9,198 bases of DNA from a bacterium (GCA_026398675.1 JAPLSK010000181.1:11932-21129), one strand, 5' to 3'. Positions 1 through 6,279 are shown, counted from the first letter of the stretch. Made by a program: numbers and translations. The notes: generated by a model not told the origin, from the sequence alone.

Positions 1-2
1 GG

Positions 3-1304
3 CTGGGCGGTGGATTCACCCTCTACCCCACGCCCGCTCTCACCCTGGACTACGACCTGGGCTGGGGCCGCGAGCTGGGGACCCTGGAGGATGGGCGGCC
101 CGAGCTGGCCGGCTGGCTGGACCACCTGGGACAGATCGCCTGGCGGGAGAACGATTGGAGGCTGTCTTTGCGCTACAGCCACGAGGACGCCTTCGACAAC
201 CGCGAGGGTGAGCTGAACCCGGGGTCGAGCGACTCCGGGCGCCTGGAGGCCGGTCTCGAACCCTGGTCCGGGGCGCTGACCGTGAACGCCGTCTACGAGC
301 TGGCCCGCCGCTGGAGCTACCCCCTGGTCGAGCAGTTCATCTACGCCCCCGACGGGGAGGGCAGCTACCGCCGCGAGCCGGACCCCGACGACCCCGAGGG
401 CTGGATTTACATCTTCGACCCCGGCGACCCTGAGGCGTACTACGACCGGGAGCTGCTGCCGGCCGGGGAGCCGGTGCGGGCGATAAGCGTTTCGGGGGGC
501 GTTTCCGTGGGCCTGGCCCCCTGGCGGGCCATAGAAGACGACTGGGCCAGGCTTTTCGAGCTGGAGCTCGAGGCGCGGGCCGACGACGAGGGGGAGGGCG
601 GGGACCCCCTGGACCGGGCCCTGTTCTCCGACCTCCTGGGGACCGGGACGCTCGACGGCTCGGTGTCCTCCCGGGCGGGTCTGACCCTCTTCCCCACCGC
701 GGCGCTGGGACGGCTGAAGGCGACCTACTCCTGGCGCGAGGGGCGCGACAGGCGCATCATCCCCCGCGACGAGCGCTACGGCTCCCGGGACCTGGACTTC
801 ACCGGGCAGGTGAACCCGCTGGACTGGCTGCGGTTCTGGGGCGGCGGGAGTTTCGGGTGGGAGTGGCGGCGGGGGGCGCTGTCCTACTTCGGGGCGGGGG
901 ACGCGGACCGCGACGTGGATAGCTGGCAGGCGTGGTTCGAGCCGCGGTTCATTCTCGGGGCGTGGCGGCCGAGGATTCGCGCGGCGCGCGAGGTGAGCGT
1001 GCAGACCGCCTACGCCGGGGTGTCGGAATTGGCGAGCTGGGAGCTCACCCCGGCGCTGGAGCTGCGCATCGGCGGCCTGGGGGATTTGAGCCTGTCGTAC
1101 CGCTGGCGGTCGAACGAATTGACCGGGCCGCCAACCACCGAGTCGCTGGTCTACCGGCGCCCGGGGGTGGATCATTACTGGCAGGCCTCGCTGCGGATAA
1201 GCATCCAGCAGTACGTGGCGATAACGTTTTCGTACACCGGGGAGGCCGAGCCGGGGCGGGAGACGGTGCACCGGGGGGAGATTTCGGCGAAGGTGTTTTT
1301 CTAA
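3..1304 (+). CDS. Putative outer-membrane beta-barrel protein, C-terminal part (5' end outside window)
   Basis: The reading frame is open from the left edge and ends with TAA at 1302-1304, giving 433 residues of a longer protein. A TTG at 168 could be read as a start, but the frame continues without a stop to the edge and upstream residues have the same character, so the gene begins outside the window. The sequence is rich in short amphipathic strands with alternating aromatic residues, such as LKATYSWREG, WLRFWGGGSFGWEW, LSLSYRW and YVAITFSY, separated by acidic or glycine-rich turns. It ends in KVFF; a terminal aromatic residue is typical of outer-membrane barrels recognised by the Bam machinery. 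Barrel and location are inferred from this strand pattern. No transport or enzyme motif was recognised, so the function is unknown. It is the only plus-strand gene and converges on the amidohydrolase. Confidence 0.7.
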   Translation: MGGGFTLYPTPALTLDYDLGWGRELGTLEDGRPELAGWLDHLGQIAWRENDWRLSLRYSHEDAFDNREGELNPGSSDSGRLEAGLEPWSGALTVNAVYELARRWSYPLVEQFIYAPDGEGSYRREPDPDDPEGWIYIFDPGDPEAYYDRELLPAGEPVRAISVSGGVSVGLAPWRAIEDDWARLFELELEARADDEGEGGDPLDRALFSDLLGTGTLDGSVSSRAGLTLFPTAALGRLKATYSWREGRDRRIIPRDERYGSRDLDFTGQVNPLDWLRFWGGGSFGWEWRRGALSYFGAGDADRDVDSWQAWFEPRFILGAWRPRIRAAREVSVQTAYAGVSELASWELTPALELRIGGLGDLSLSYRWRSNELTGPPTTESLVYRRPGVDHYWQASLRISIQQYVAITFSYTGEAEPGRETVHRGEISAKVFF

Positions 1305-1331
1305 AAGGCGGCACCTCTGCGAGCCGCCTTT
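1304..1331 (+). terminator. Hairpin directly after the barrel gene, likely terminator
   Basis: A perfect 9-base stem (AAAGGCGGC at 1304-1312, GCCGCCTTT at 1323-1331) encloses a 10-base loop and begins at the last base of the stop codon. The run of T is only three bases long and lies inside the stem, so it is weaker than a textbook intrinsic terminator. Position and stem strength favour a role in ending or protecting the barrel transcript. Confidence 0.5.
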
Positions 1332-1350
1332 ATCACGTTCCCTACCTCGA

Positions 1351-1390
1351 CCCTCACCCCTACCCTCTCCCTGGAAGGGAGAGGGAGAGG
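1351..1390. repeat. Hairpin repeat family A, copy 1
   Basis: The leader CCCTCACCCCTA is followed by a perfect 10-base stem, CCCTCTCCCT (1363-1372) and AGGGAGAGGG (1376-1385), with a 3-base loop. The same layout recurs three more times downstream in the same orientation. Confidence 0.8.
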
Positions 1391-1392
1391 AT

Positions 1393-1425
1393 GTAGGGCG
1401 GGGATTCTATCCCCGCCGCTTTTTT
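1393..1425. repeat. Hairpin repeat family B, copy 1, followed by a T tract
   Basis: The stem GGCGGGGA (1397-1404) pairs with TCCCCGCC (1410-1417) around TTCTA and is followed by six T at 1420-1425. On the plus strand this has the form of an intrinsic terminator and could serve as a back-up for the barrel gene. It begins with GTAGGGC, as does copy 2 at 1630. Confidence 0.7.
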
Positions 1426-1434
1426 CTAAGGCAG

Positions 1435-1471
1435 CCCTCACCCCTATCCCCTCTCCCACTGGGAGAGGGGG
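1435..1471. repeat. Hairpin repeat family A, copy 2
   Basis: The leader CCCTCACCCCTAT is followed by the perfect stem CCCCTCTCCC (1448-1457) and GGGAGAGGGG (1461-1470) with the loop ACT. The orientation is the same as the other family A copies. Confidence 0.8.
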
Positions 1472-1481
1472 ACTGCGTCGA

Positions 1482-1518
1482 CCCTCACCCCCACCCTCTC
1501 CCTAGGAGGGAGAGGGGG
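1482..1518. repeat. Hairpin repeat family A, copy 3
   Basis: The leader CCCTCACCCCCA is followed by the stem CCCTCTCCCT (1494-1503) and AGGGAGAGGG (1507-1516) with the loop AGG. The stem is identical to copy 1. Confidence 0.8.
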
Positions 1519-1550
1519 AACGGGCGGTCCGTGCCTCGCAAATTGCGATG

Positions 1551-1608
1551 ACGTAGGGGCGGGTCTGGCGACCCGCCCGCGGGCGACCGTGGACGGTCGC
1601 CCCTACGT
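1551..1608. repeat. Compound palindrome, family C
   Basis: The outer arms ACGTAGGGGCG (1551-1561) and CGCCCCTACGT (1598-1608) are perfectly complementary. Inside are two alternative hairpins: GGCGGGT (1558-1564) with ACCCGCC (1571-1577), and GGGCGACCGT (1581-1590) with ACGGTCGCCC (1593-1602) around GG. The element can form either one long arm pair with an internal branch or two tandem hairpins. A half-length relative lies at 2966-2993. Confidence 0.75.
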
Positions 1609-1629
1609 GATATCGTTGTGTTTCGCAAC

Positions 1630-1656
1630 GTAGGGCGGGGATTTTAATCCCCGCCG
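1630..1656. repeat. Hairpin repeat family B, copy 2
   Basis: GGCGGGGATT (1634-1643) pairs perfectly with AATCCCCGCC (1646-1655) around TT. The leader GTAGGGC matches copy 1. It directly abuts a small dyad, CGTTGTG / CGCAACG, at 1614-1630. Confidence 0.75.
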
Positions 1657-1661
1657 TTTCA

Positions 1662-1713
1662 CCCCTCACCCCAACCCTCCCCCCCGAGGGGGGAGGGGGT
1701 CGTTAAGCGACCC
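1662..1713. repeat. Hairpin repeat family A, copy 4, plus adjoining dyad
   Basis: The leader CCCTCACCCCAA is followed by the stem CCCTCCCCCC (1675-1684) and GGGGGGAGGG (1688-1697) with the loop CGA. A second dyad, GGGTCG (1697-1702) with CGACCC (1708-1713), follows at once and ends seven bases before the amidohydrolase stop codon. On the minus strand this pair would be the first structure in the 3' untranslated end of the amidohydrolase message. Confidence 0.7.
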
Positions 1714-1719
1714 GCCCGG

Positions 1720-2943
1720 TTACCTCGGTTCCTTCAACTGCGGCTGGCCGTCGAGCCAGACCTGGGCCACCTTGTCCCGGATGTCCAGCGGGTCGCCGTC
1801 CACCAAAAGTAAATCCGCCCGCTTCCCCTCCTCGATGCTCCCCAATTCCTTGTCCAGCCCCAAAAGCTCCGCGGGATTCAGCGTCATCGCCCGGAGCGCC
1901 ACGTCGGCGGGCAGGCCGTGGCGCACGCAGAGCGCGGCGCTGTTGGCCAGCCACTGCACCCCCCAGGTGGCGTCGGTCTGGATGCAGACCCTGACGCCGG
2001 CGGCGTGGAGAATCGCGGCGTTGGCCGGGTTGACCCCCATAAGCTCGGCCTTGTAGCGCATCTCGATGAAGTGCGGCCCCAGGACGCAAAACACGCCCGC
2101 CTCCGCCAGCTCCTTTACCACTTTATACCCCTCGGTGCAGTGCTCGAGGGACATCTCCAGGCCGAACTCGTCGCGGATGCGCAGGGCGGTGAGGATGTCG
2201 TCGGCGCGGTGGCAGTGGCAGCGCGCGGTGAGCTTGCCCTCCAGCACCGGCAGCAGCGCCTCGTGCTTCAGGTCCACCTCGAAGGGGGCCACCGGCTCGC
2301 GGTCCTCGGCGGATTTTTTCTCCTGGGTCATTATCTGGGCGCCGTGGTGGAGCTTTTTGGCGGCGTAGTTGCGGGCGGCCTGGAGCGCCACGCGAAGGAC
2401 GGCGGCGTTGGCCATGCGCGTCGCAGGCCGCTTTTTCTGCTCCACGCCGTAACTCACCTTGGGGTTGTACCCGAGCGCCATCTTCATCCCCACGGGGTAG
2501 GCGCGGATGAGCTCGACCACCGTGGCGCCCTTGGTGCGGATGGCGGCGACGGTGCCGCCGATGACGTTGGCCGACCCGGGCATGGTGGCCACGGTGGTCA
2601 CCCCGGCGGCCAGTACGTCGGGGAAGGCCACGGCGTCCGGGTTCAGGGCGTCAATCACCCGCAGCTCCGGGGTCACCGGGTCGGTCATCTCGTTGCCGTC
2701 CCAGTTGTCCTCGCCCTGGGCCTCGTTGAAGACGCCGATATGGGCGTGGGCGTCAATCAGGCCGGGGACGAGGGTCATCCCCCGCGCCTCGATTCGCACC
2801 GCGCCGTCGGGGATCTTCACGTCTTTTTCGGGCCCCACGGCGACGATTCTCTCCCCAACTATTATCACGGTCCCCGGCTCGTAAACCGGACCGGAAACGG
2901 TGTGCACCCGGGCGCCGATGACGGCGGTCACTTTTTCCGCCAT
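1720..2943 (-). CDS. Metal-dependent amidohydrolase (imidazolonepropionase-like)
   Basis: The 407-residue protein has the amidohydrolase-superfamily layout: a small N-terminal beta sandwich, a TIM-like barrel, and a C-terminal return to the sandwich (GKRADLLLVDGDPLD at about 374-388). The first metal-binding signature is DAHAH (H66, H68). Later candidate ligands are H243/H245 (CHCH), H268 (LEHC) and D324 (QTDAT). GSANVIGG (124-130) and GMKMALGYNPK (152-162) are typical of one imidazolonepropionase-like subgroup, where K154 may matter. No signal peptide is visible, so it is probably cytoplasmic. The substrate cannot be read from sequence; a cyclic amide, dipeptide or related C-N bond is usual for the superfamily. 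The start is fixed by a strong Shine-Dalgarno site. It follows the nucleoside phosphorylase by 60 bases and may be co-transcribed with it. Confidence 0.88.
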   Translation of the reverse strand: MAEKVTAVIGARVHTVSGPVYEPGTVIIVGERIVAVGPEKDVKIPDGAVRIEARGMTLVPGLIDAHAHIGVFNEAQGEDNWDGNEMTDPVTPELRVIDALNPDAVAFPDVLAAGVTTVATMPGSANVIGGTVAAIRTKGATVVELIRAYPVGMKMALGYNPKVSYGVEQKKRPATRMANAAVLRVALQAARNYAAKKLHHGAQIMTQEKKSAEDREPVAPFEVDLKHEALLPVLEGKLTARCHCHRADDILTALRIRDEFGLEMSLEHCTEGYKVVKELAEAGVFCVLGPHFIEMRYKAELMGVNPANAAILHAAGVRVCIQTDATWGVQWLANSAALCVRHGLPADVALRAMTLNPAELLGLDKELGSIEEGKRADLLLVDGDPLDIRDKVAQVWLDGQPQLKEPR

Positions 2944-2947
2944 TTAT

Positions 2948-2954
2948 CCTCCTT
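2948..2954 (-). promoter_or_regulatory. Strong Shine-Dalgarno site of the amidohydrolase
   Basis: AAGGAGG lies four bases upstream of the ATG at 2943-2941 on the minus strand. It is the best match to the anti-Shine-Dalgarno sequence that I noticed in the window, and it starts 11 bases after the preceding repeat element. This fixes the amidohydrolase start and allows it to be translated independently of the gene upstream. Confidence 0.8.
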
Positions 2955-2965
2955 GAGCGGTTCCT

Positions 2966-2993
2966 GCCGGCGGGCGTGGACGCCCGCCCCTGC
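2966..2993. repeat. Half-length relative of palindrome family C between phosphorylase and amidohydrolase
   Basis: GGCGGGCGT (2969-2977) and ACGCCCGCC (2980-2988) form a perfect 9-base stem around GG. Read on the minus strand, the element starts with GCAGGGGCGGGCG, close to the GTAGGGGCGGG edge of family C. It lies shortly after the phosphorylase stop and just ahead of the amidohydrolase Shine-Dalgarno site, so the RNA hairpin could stabilise the upstream message or partly terminate transcription. Confidence 0.65.
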
Positions 2994-3003
2994 AAAATAA
3001 TTT

Positions 3004-4365
3004 TCAGTCCAGAACGCGGCGGATGAGCGGCCGGCGCCCCGGCGGTTCGTCGCCCACGACCACCCCGCCCGAAAGCTGCCCCAGTGCCGCCCGGAGCCCG
3101 TCCTCGGTGGAGGCGTGGACGACGAGGAGCGGATCGCCCTCGGTCACCCGGTCCCCCGGTTTGGCGAAGAGCTCCACCCCGGCCTCGGGGTCCACTCGGT
3201 CCTCGACGGTGGAGCGCCCGGCTCCGGCGAGCCGCGCCGCCCGGCCGACGTTTCGGGCGTCCACCCGGCGCAGCCAGCCCGAGCGCGGCGCCTTCAGCTC
3301 CCCCGTGTGCGCTCCGCCCCGTTCTCTCCGGGCGAAGGCCGCCAGGTCGCCGCCCTGGGCCTGGACCATCCGCGCAAAAACCTCGCGCGCCGAGCCGTCG
3401 TCGAGTTTCCGTCGGGCCATATCCCGAGCCAGGGCGACGTTCTCCGCCAGCCCCGCCGCCTTCAGCCCCCGGGCGACGAGCTCCAGCGACAGCTCCCGCA
3501 CCTCGGGAATCGCCTCCCCGGCGAGAACCGCCAGCGCCTCCTCGACCTCGAGGGCGTTGCCGACCTTTCTCCCCAGGGGGGAGCCCATATCGCTCAGGAT
3601 GCAGACGCATCTGCGCCCGGCCGTCTCCGCCGCCCGCTTGATCCAGCGCGCCAGGCGCAGGGCCCGCGGCTGACTCGGGAAAAGCGCCCCCCGGCCGGTC
3701 TTCACGTCAATGATGAACGTATCCGCCCCGGCGGCCAGCTTCTTCCCCACGATGCTCGCCGTCACCAGGGGGATGGAGTCCACCGTGGCGGTCACGTCGC
3801 GCAGGTGATAGAGCCGGGTGTCGGCGGGGGCGATTTTTTCCGAGTGGCCGGCGATGAAGCAGCCCGTTTCGGCGAGAATCCGTCGGAACTCGTCCAGGGC
3901 GAGGTCGGTCCGGAATCCCGGCACGGCCTCGAGCTTGTCCAGTGTTCCGCCGGTGTGCCCGAGGGCCCGGCCGGACAGCTTGGGCACCGCGGCGCCGCAC
4001 GCGGCCAGGAGCGGAACCGCCACCAAAGTGACGTTGTCCCCCACGCCCCCCGTGGAGTGCTTGTCCACCAGGGGGCGCCCGACGTCCGGCCAGGTGAGCC
4101 GTTCGCCGGAGTCCGCGATGGCCTCGGTGAGGGCGTACGTCTCCCGGAAATCCATCCCCCGCAGGTAGACGGCCATCAGGAGGGCGGCCGTCTGATAATC
4201 GGGCAGGCCGCCCCGGGTTACCGCCTGGACGAAGGCGCGCCAGGCGTCGGAGCTCCGGGACGAAGAACCCCCGCGCGTCGGTAAAACAGTAGCCGGTGAA
4301 GATGTGGGCCTCGCCCCCGACCAGGAGCAGGGTGGCCTCGTTGTAGGCCGGCTCCTCGCCCCCAT
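3004..4365 (-). CDS. deoA: Thymidine/pyrimidine-nucleoside phosphorylase, 5' end lost or displaced
   Basis: The enzyme splits pyrimidine nucleosides with phosphate into base and pentose 1-phosphate (nucleoside salvage, cytoplasm). In the 453-codon frame the signatures are DKHSTGGVGD at 101-110 (phosphate site), SGRALGHTGGTLDKLE at 131-146 (the family pattern), SEKIAPAD at 175-182, RDVTATVDSIPL at 189-200 and DVKTGRGALFP at 220-230. A C-terminal GAGR...KPGD region follows at about 381-405. Homology begins only at about residue 39 (near 4250), at a point matching about residue 20 of Escherichia coli DeoA. The first 38 or so codons read the upstream lipoprotein gene in another frame and have no family character. 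No start codon lies between the junction and M64, so the native N-terminal helix and start are missing. Sequence alone does not separate thymidine-specific deoA from broad-specificity pdp. The rest of the gene looks intact to its TGA at 3004-3006. Confidence 0.85.
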   Translation of the reverse strand: MGARSRPTTRPPCSWSGARPTSSPATVLPTRGGSSSRSSDAWRAFVQAVTRGGLPDYQTAALLMAVYLRGMDFRETYALTEAIADSGERLTWPDVGRPLVDKHSTGGVGDNVTLVAVPLLAACGAAVPKLSGRALGHTGGTLDKLEAVPGFRTDLALDEFRRILAETGCFIAGHSEKIAPADTRLYHLRDVTATVDSIPLVTASIVGKKLAAGADTFIIDVKTGRGALFPSQPRALRLARWIKRAAETAGRRCVCILSDMGSPLGRKVGNALEVEEALAVLAGEAIPEVRELSLELVARGLKAAGLAENVALARDMARRKLDDGSAREVFARMVQAQGGDLAAFARRERGGAHTGELKAPRSGWLRRVDARNVGRAARLAGAGRSTVEDRVDPEAGVELFAKPGDRVTEGDPLLVVHASTEDGLRAALGQLSGGVVVGDEPPGRRPLIRRVLD

Positions 4366-4930
4366 CGGAACCGAGCTTGAGGTCGTGGTAGACGAGGGTG
4401 GCCGAGGGGTAGCCGTTCAGCTGCGGCATGACCTGATCGGAGAATATCGGATTCACGGCGTGGTTTTCGATGAGCTCCCGGAGGTCCTCGGCCAGAGCCC
4501 CGGTGGGATCCCGGCCCGCGGCGAGGGCGGCCGCCGTCCGCTCCGGGACGTCGGGCAGGCGGTACGCCTCCACGTAGCCCAGCTCGGATTCGTGGGCGGG
4601 ATCGTCCAGGCGGACCAGGAACAGGTTGCCGGCCAGAGAGCGGTTCAGCCAGGCGCCGTTGGGGGTGACCGTCGAGTAGGGGTCCTCCTCGACGATTCTC
4701 CCCGGCCCGTAGAGCGCGGCGAAGTCGGTCTCGGCGGTGGCCGCCTCCGGTCCCGGGGGCTTCTCGACGGCTTGGTCGCCCTCGGCGAGGCGGGCCAGCG
4801 GGTCTTCTTTTTTCTTCTCGCCGCAACCGGCGGTCAACAAAAGGACCACGAGGGAGGGCAGTATCAGTCGTTTTCCCAGGGAACACATGTTCATAACGGT
4901 GTGAAAGGTTAGGGTTGCGGTTGTGTTCAT
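4250..4930 (-). pseudogene. Exported lipoprotein of the tandem PsbP/Mog1-like family, C-terminus truncated by fusion to the phosphorylase gene
   Basis: The frame starts with an ATG at 4930-4928 that overlaps the TGA of the preceding gene (ATGA). Alternative in-frame ATGs lie at 4894 and 4888. The protein has a lipoprotein signal peptide with lipobox LTAGC (C36), a polar linker (about 37-84) and one copy of the cluster domain: YSTVTPNGAW near 85-94, a helix near 146-157, NEATLLLVGGEAHIFTGYC at 197-215 with the conserved Cys215, then VPEL at 224-227. In the paralogues VPE(L/Y/I) continues as a helix such as EALVDGI. Here it turns into arginine- and proline-rich sequence because the frame enters the phosphorylase gene out of register and only stops at 3707. 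The last family residue is thus near 4250. The product is likely a membrane-anchored protein lacking its last helix, or non-functional. Confidence 0.7.
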
Positions 4931-5610
4931 TTCTGTCCGCCGGGGAAGACCCGGCGACCGTCCACGGTGAGGCTCCCCTTCAGCGCTTCGTACTCGGGCA
5001 CCAGCTCCTCGGCTTTGTCCTCATAGCAGTAGAATGCCACGAGGTGCACCTCGTCGCCGGTGAGGACCAGGGAGACCTCGTTGTAGGTTTTCGCCGGGGT
5101 GTCGGCGTGGAGCTGCTGCTTGAAATCGAGGAAACGCCAGGCGACGGTGAGCGCCGGGTCGGTCGCGGTGACCGGTTGGGTGCCGATCCACTCCAGCTCC
5201 GGGCTGATCCGGGTCAGCTCCATCCGGAGCAGGTCGGACAGATCGGCGAGCACCCGCTCCTCGGCCCCGACGGAGCGGATCCAGTCCTCGGAGTCCAGGT
5301 AGCGGTCGTAGTACAGGCACTCCAGGTAGGCCAGCTCGTCATCGCTTTCGGCGGAATTGCGGCGGACGAAGAGGGCCGATTCGCCAGAGGCGTAGCTCGC
5401 TTCGCTCGGTTTGCCTTCGGTCGCAGGGGCCCCTTCGGGCGCAGTTACGCCGTTCCCCGAGTCCCCCACACTCCACGCGTCGTTGGGCGCACGGACGGCG
5501 TACCTTCCCGCGACGAGCGGCCCGCCCGGACCGAGCTCCCCGGCGCAGGCGCAGAGCGTCAACAGAATCGGCGCTAAAAACAGCAAACCGGCTTTTCCGG
5601 TTCCCCGCAT
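4927..5610 (-). CDS. Secreted lipoprotein, PsbP/Mog1-like paralogue, 227 aa, with hexapeptide repeats
   Basis: The signal peptide (K6, hydrophobic 9-21) ends in a lipobox-like TLCAC, with Cys22 as the likely lipidated residue. One family domain covers about 36-214: a RYAVRAPNDAW strand (36-46), an ALFVRR strand (79-84), a helix at 119-134 (ADLSDLLRMELTRISP), an ALTVAWRF strand, NEVSLVLTGDEVHLVAFYC at 177-195 with the conserved Cys195, then helix VPEYEALKGSL. Between the first two strands it carries an insertion absent from its relatives, made of degenerate six-residue units (VTAPEG, APATEG, KPSEAS, about 55-72). Nine bases separate it from the upstream gene, with a G-rich ribosome site, AAAGGGGGG, partly inside that gene's stop. 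Its own stop overlaps the next start, suggesting coupled translation. Ligand and function are unknown. Confidence 0.8.
   Translation of the reverse strand: MRGTGKAGLLFLAPILLTLCACAGELGPGGPLVAGRYAVRAPNDAWSVGDSGNGVTAPEGAPATEGKPSEASYASGESALFVRRNSAESDDELAYLECLYYDRYLDSEDWIRSVGAEERVLADLSDLLRMELTRISPELEWIGTQPVTATDPALTVAWRFLDFKQQLHADTPAKTYNEVSLVLTGDEVHLVAFYCYEDKAEELVPEYEALKGSLTVDGRRVFPGGQK
5395..5448. repeat. Degenerate 18-base in-frame tandem repeat inside the 227-residue lipoprotein gene
   Basis: The units at 5413-5430 and 5431-5448 match at 13 of 18 positions (core CCTTCGG and CGCAG). A more divergent unit, with core CTTCGCTCGG, precedes them at about 5395-5412. Because 18 is a multiple of three, the repeat adds six-residue units to the protein (APATEG, KPSEAS type) without breaking the frame. 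Confidence 0.55.
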
Positions 5611-5619
5611 TGCCCCCCT

Positions 5620-6273
5620 TTAGAGATTCCAGCCCTTGGGCATCTCGGTCAGGGATTCCAACTCATCCTCGCTCACCTCTCCGGTGGCGCCGTCCGCGGA
5701 GCCGCCCTGGTCGCATTCCGAAAAGCGGGGGAACACGATGCCGTCCACGAGGGCCTCTATCTCGGGGCGGACGAGCTCCTCCTCCTCGGCCAGGCAGCCC
5801 GTGTCCAGGAACCAGTAGCGGTTCTCCACGAAGTACAACCGGTCGAGGTGGAACTGGGCCTCGCCCGAAGTCTCGTCGTGGTAGGCGTACTGGACGGCCA
5901 GGTAGGGCTCGGAAAAAAGCGTCGGCTGTTCTCCCTCCAGGGCGGCCCGGGGCGAGATGCGGTCAATCTGCTCGCGCAACAGATCGGCGGCCGATTCGAG
6001 GAACCGGCCCTCGGTGCCCGAGGAGCGTACGACGTATTCGTCCTCGAACCCCTCCCCGGCGTAGTAGAGCTTGATCTCGCCCAAGAGGCTGCATCGGTAG
6101 TATCGGCGCAGGTATAGGGCGTCCTCGGCGGGCACTCGGACCCACTCGGCGTTGGGTGTGGTGGCCTGGATCAGGCCCCAGGCCATCGTTTCGCCGCCGG
6201 CGAGCGGCTCGGCGGCGCAACCCAGGAGCAACGCCCCCAGGGCCGCGGTCAGGAACGCACCGATCCTCGTCAT
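5620..6273 (-). CDS. Secreted lipoprotein, PsbP/Mog1-like paralogue, 217 aa, with acidic tail
   Basis: A short signal peptide with lipobox LLLGC places the lipidated residue at Cys19. The family domain spans about 33-183: an IQATTPNAEW strand ending in W44, an ALYLRRYYRC strand, a helix at 91-107 (LESAADLLREQIDRISP), a YLAVQYAYHD strand, then HLDRLYFVENRYWFLDTGC at 142-160 with the conserved Cys160, and helix EEELVRPEIEALVDGIVF. Beyond the domain it has an acidic tail of about 34 residues (from about 184, rich in E, D, G and S), absent from the siblings. It starts six bases after the stop of the 363-residue gene, with no strong ribosome site of its own (a weak GGTGAG), so translation probably depends on the gene before it. 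This is the clearest single-domain example of the family. Confidence 0.82.
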   Translation of the reverse strand: MTRIGAFLTAALGALLLGCAAEPLAGGETMAWGLIQATTPNAEWVRVPAEDALYLRRYYRCSLLGEIKLYYAGEGFEDEYVVRSSGTEGRFLESAADLLREQIDRISPRAALEGEQPTLFSEPYLAVQYAYHDETSGEAQFHLDRLYFVENRYWFLDTGCLAEEEELVRPEIEALVDGIVFPRFSECDQGGSADGATGEVSEDELESLTEMPKGWNL

Positions 6274-6279
6274 CTCGCG

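Larger units (their letters stand above)
1305..1719. other. Gene-free convergent intergenic region packed with inverted repeats
   Basis: This 415-base interval lies between two converging genes. I see no convincing coding sequence, tRNA or rRNA in it. It is filled with hairpin-forming elements: four copies of a CCCTCACCC-led hairpin, two copies of a GGCGGGGA hairpin, one large compound hairpin, and three smaller dyads at 1537-1547 (CGCAA-A-TTGCG), 1614-1630 and 1697-1713. Elements are separated by about 0 to 30 bases. The composition suggests a landing zone or accumulation site for short palindromic elements that also act as bidirectional terminators. Confidence 0.75.

Noticed and set aside
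10..216. Short plus-strand frame at the left edge
   Set aside because: It overlaps the long barrel frame that is open to the edge, and its translation is rich in T, W, R and P, typical of an off-frame shadow.
1350..1700. Repeats in the convergent interval as a CRISPR array
   Set aside because: Units are of different families, spacing is irregular, loops vary, and there are no equal-length unique spacers or nearby cas genes.
1918..3000. Long plus-strand open frame opposite the amidohydrolase (360 codons), and a similar one at 3115-4284 opposite the phosphorylase
   Set aside because: The opposite strand encodes clear enzymes with conserved motifs. The plus-strand translations have biased, low-information composition rich in G, H, R and P, as expected for antisense frames in high-GC DNA.
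3707..4250. Continuation of the lipoprotein frame as a 407-residue protein
   Set aside because: After about residue 227 the translation is arginine- and proline-rich and overlaps the well-conserved phosphorylase in another frame. It is run-through, not a real domain.
4953..4968. A 16-base stretch at the end of the 227-residue gene identical, on the opposite strand, to part of family C (1586-1601)
   Set aside because: It encodes a plausible T-V-D-G-R tail, lacks the matching second arm and outer arms, and could be coincidence in GC-rich DNA. It is too short to claim a repeat-derived coding end.
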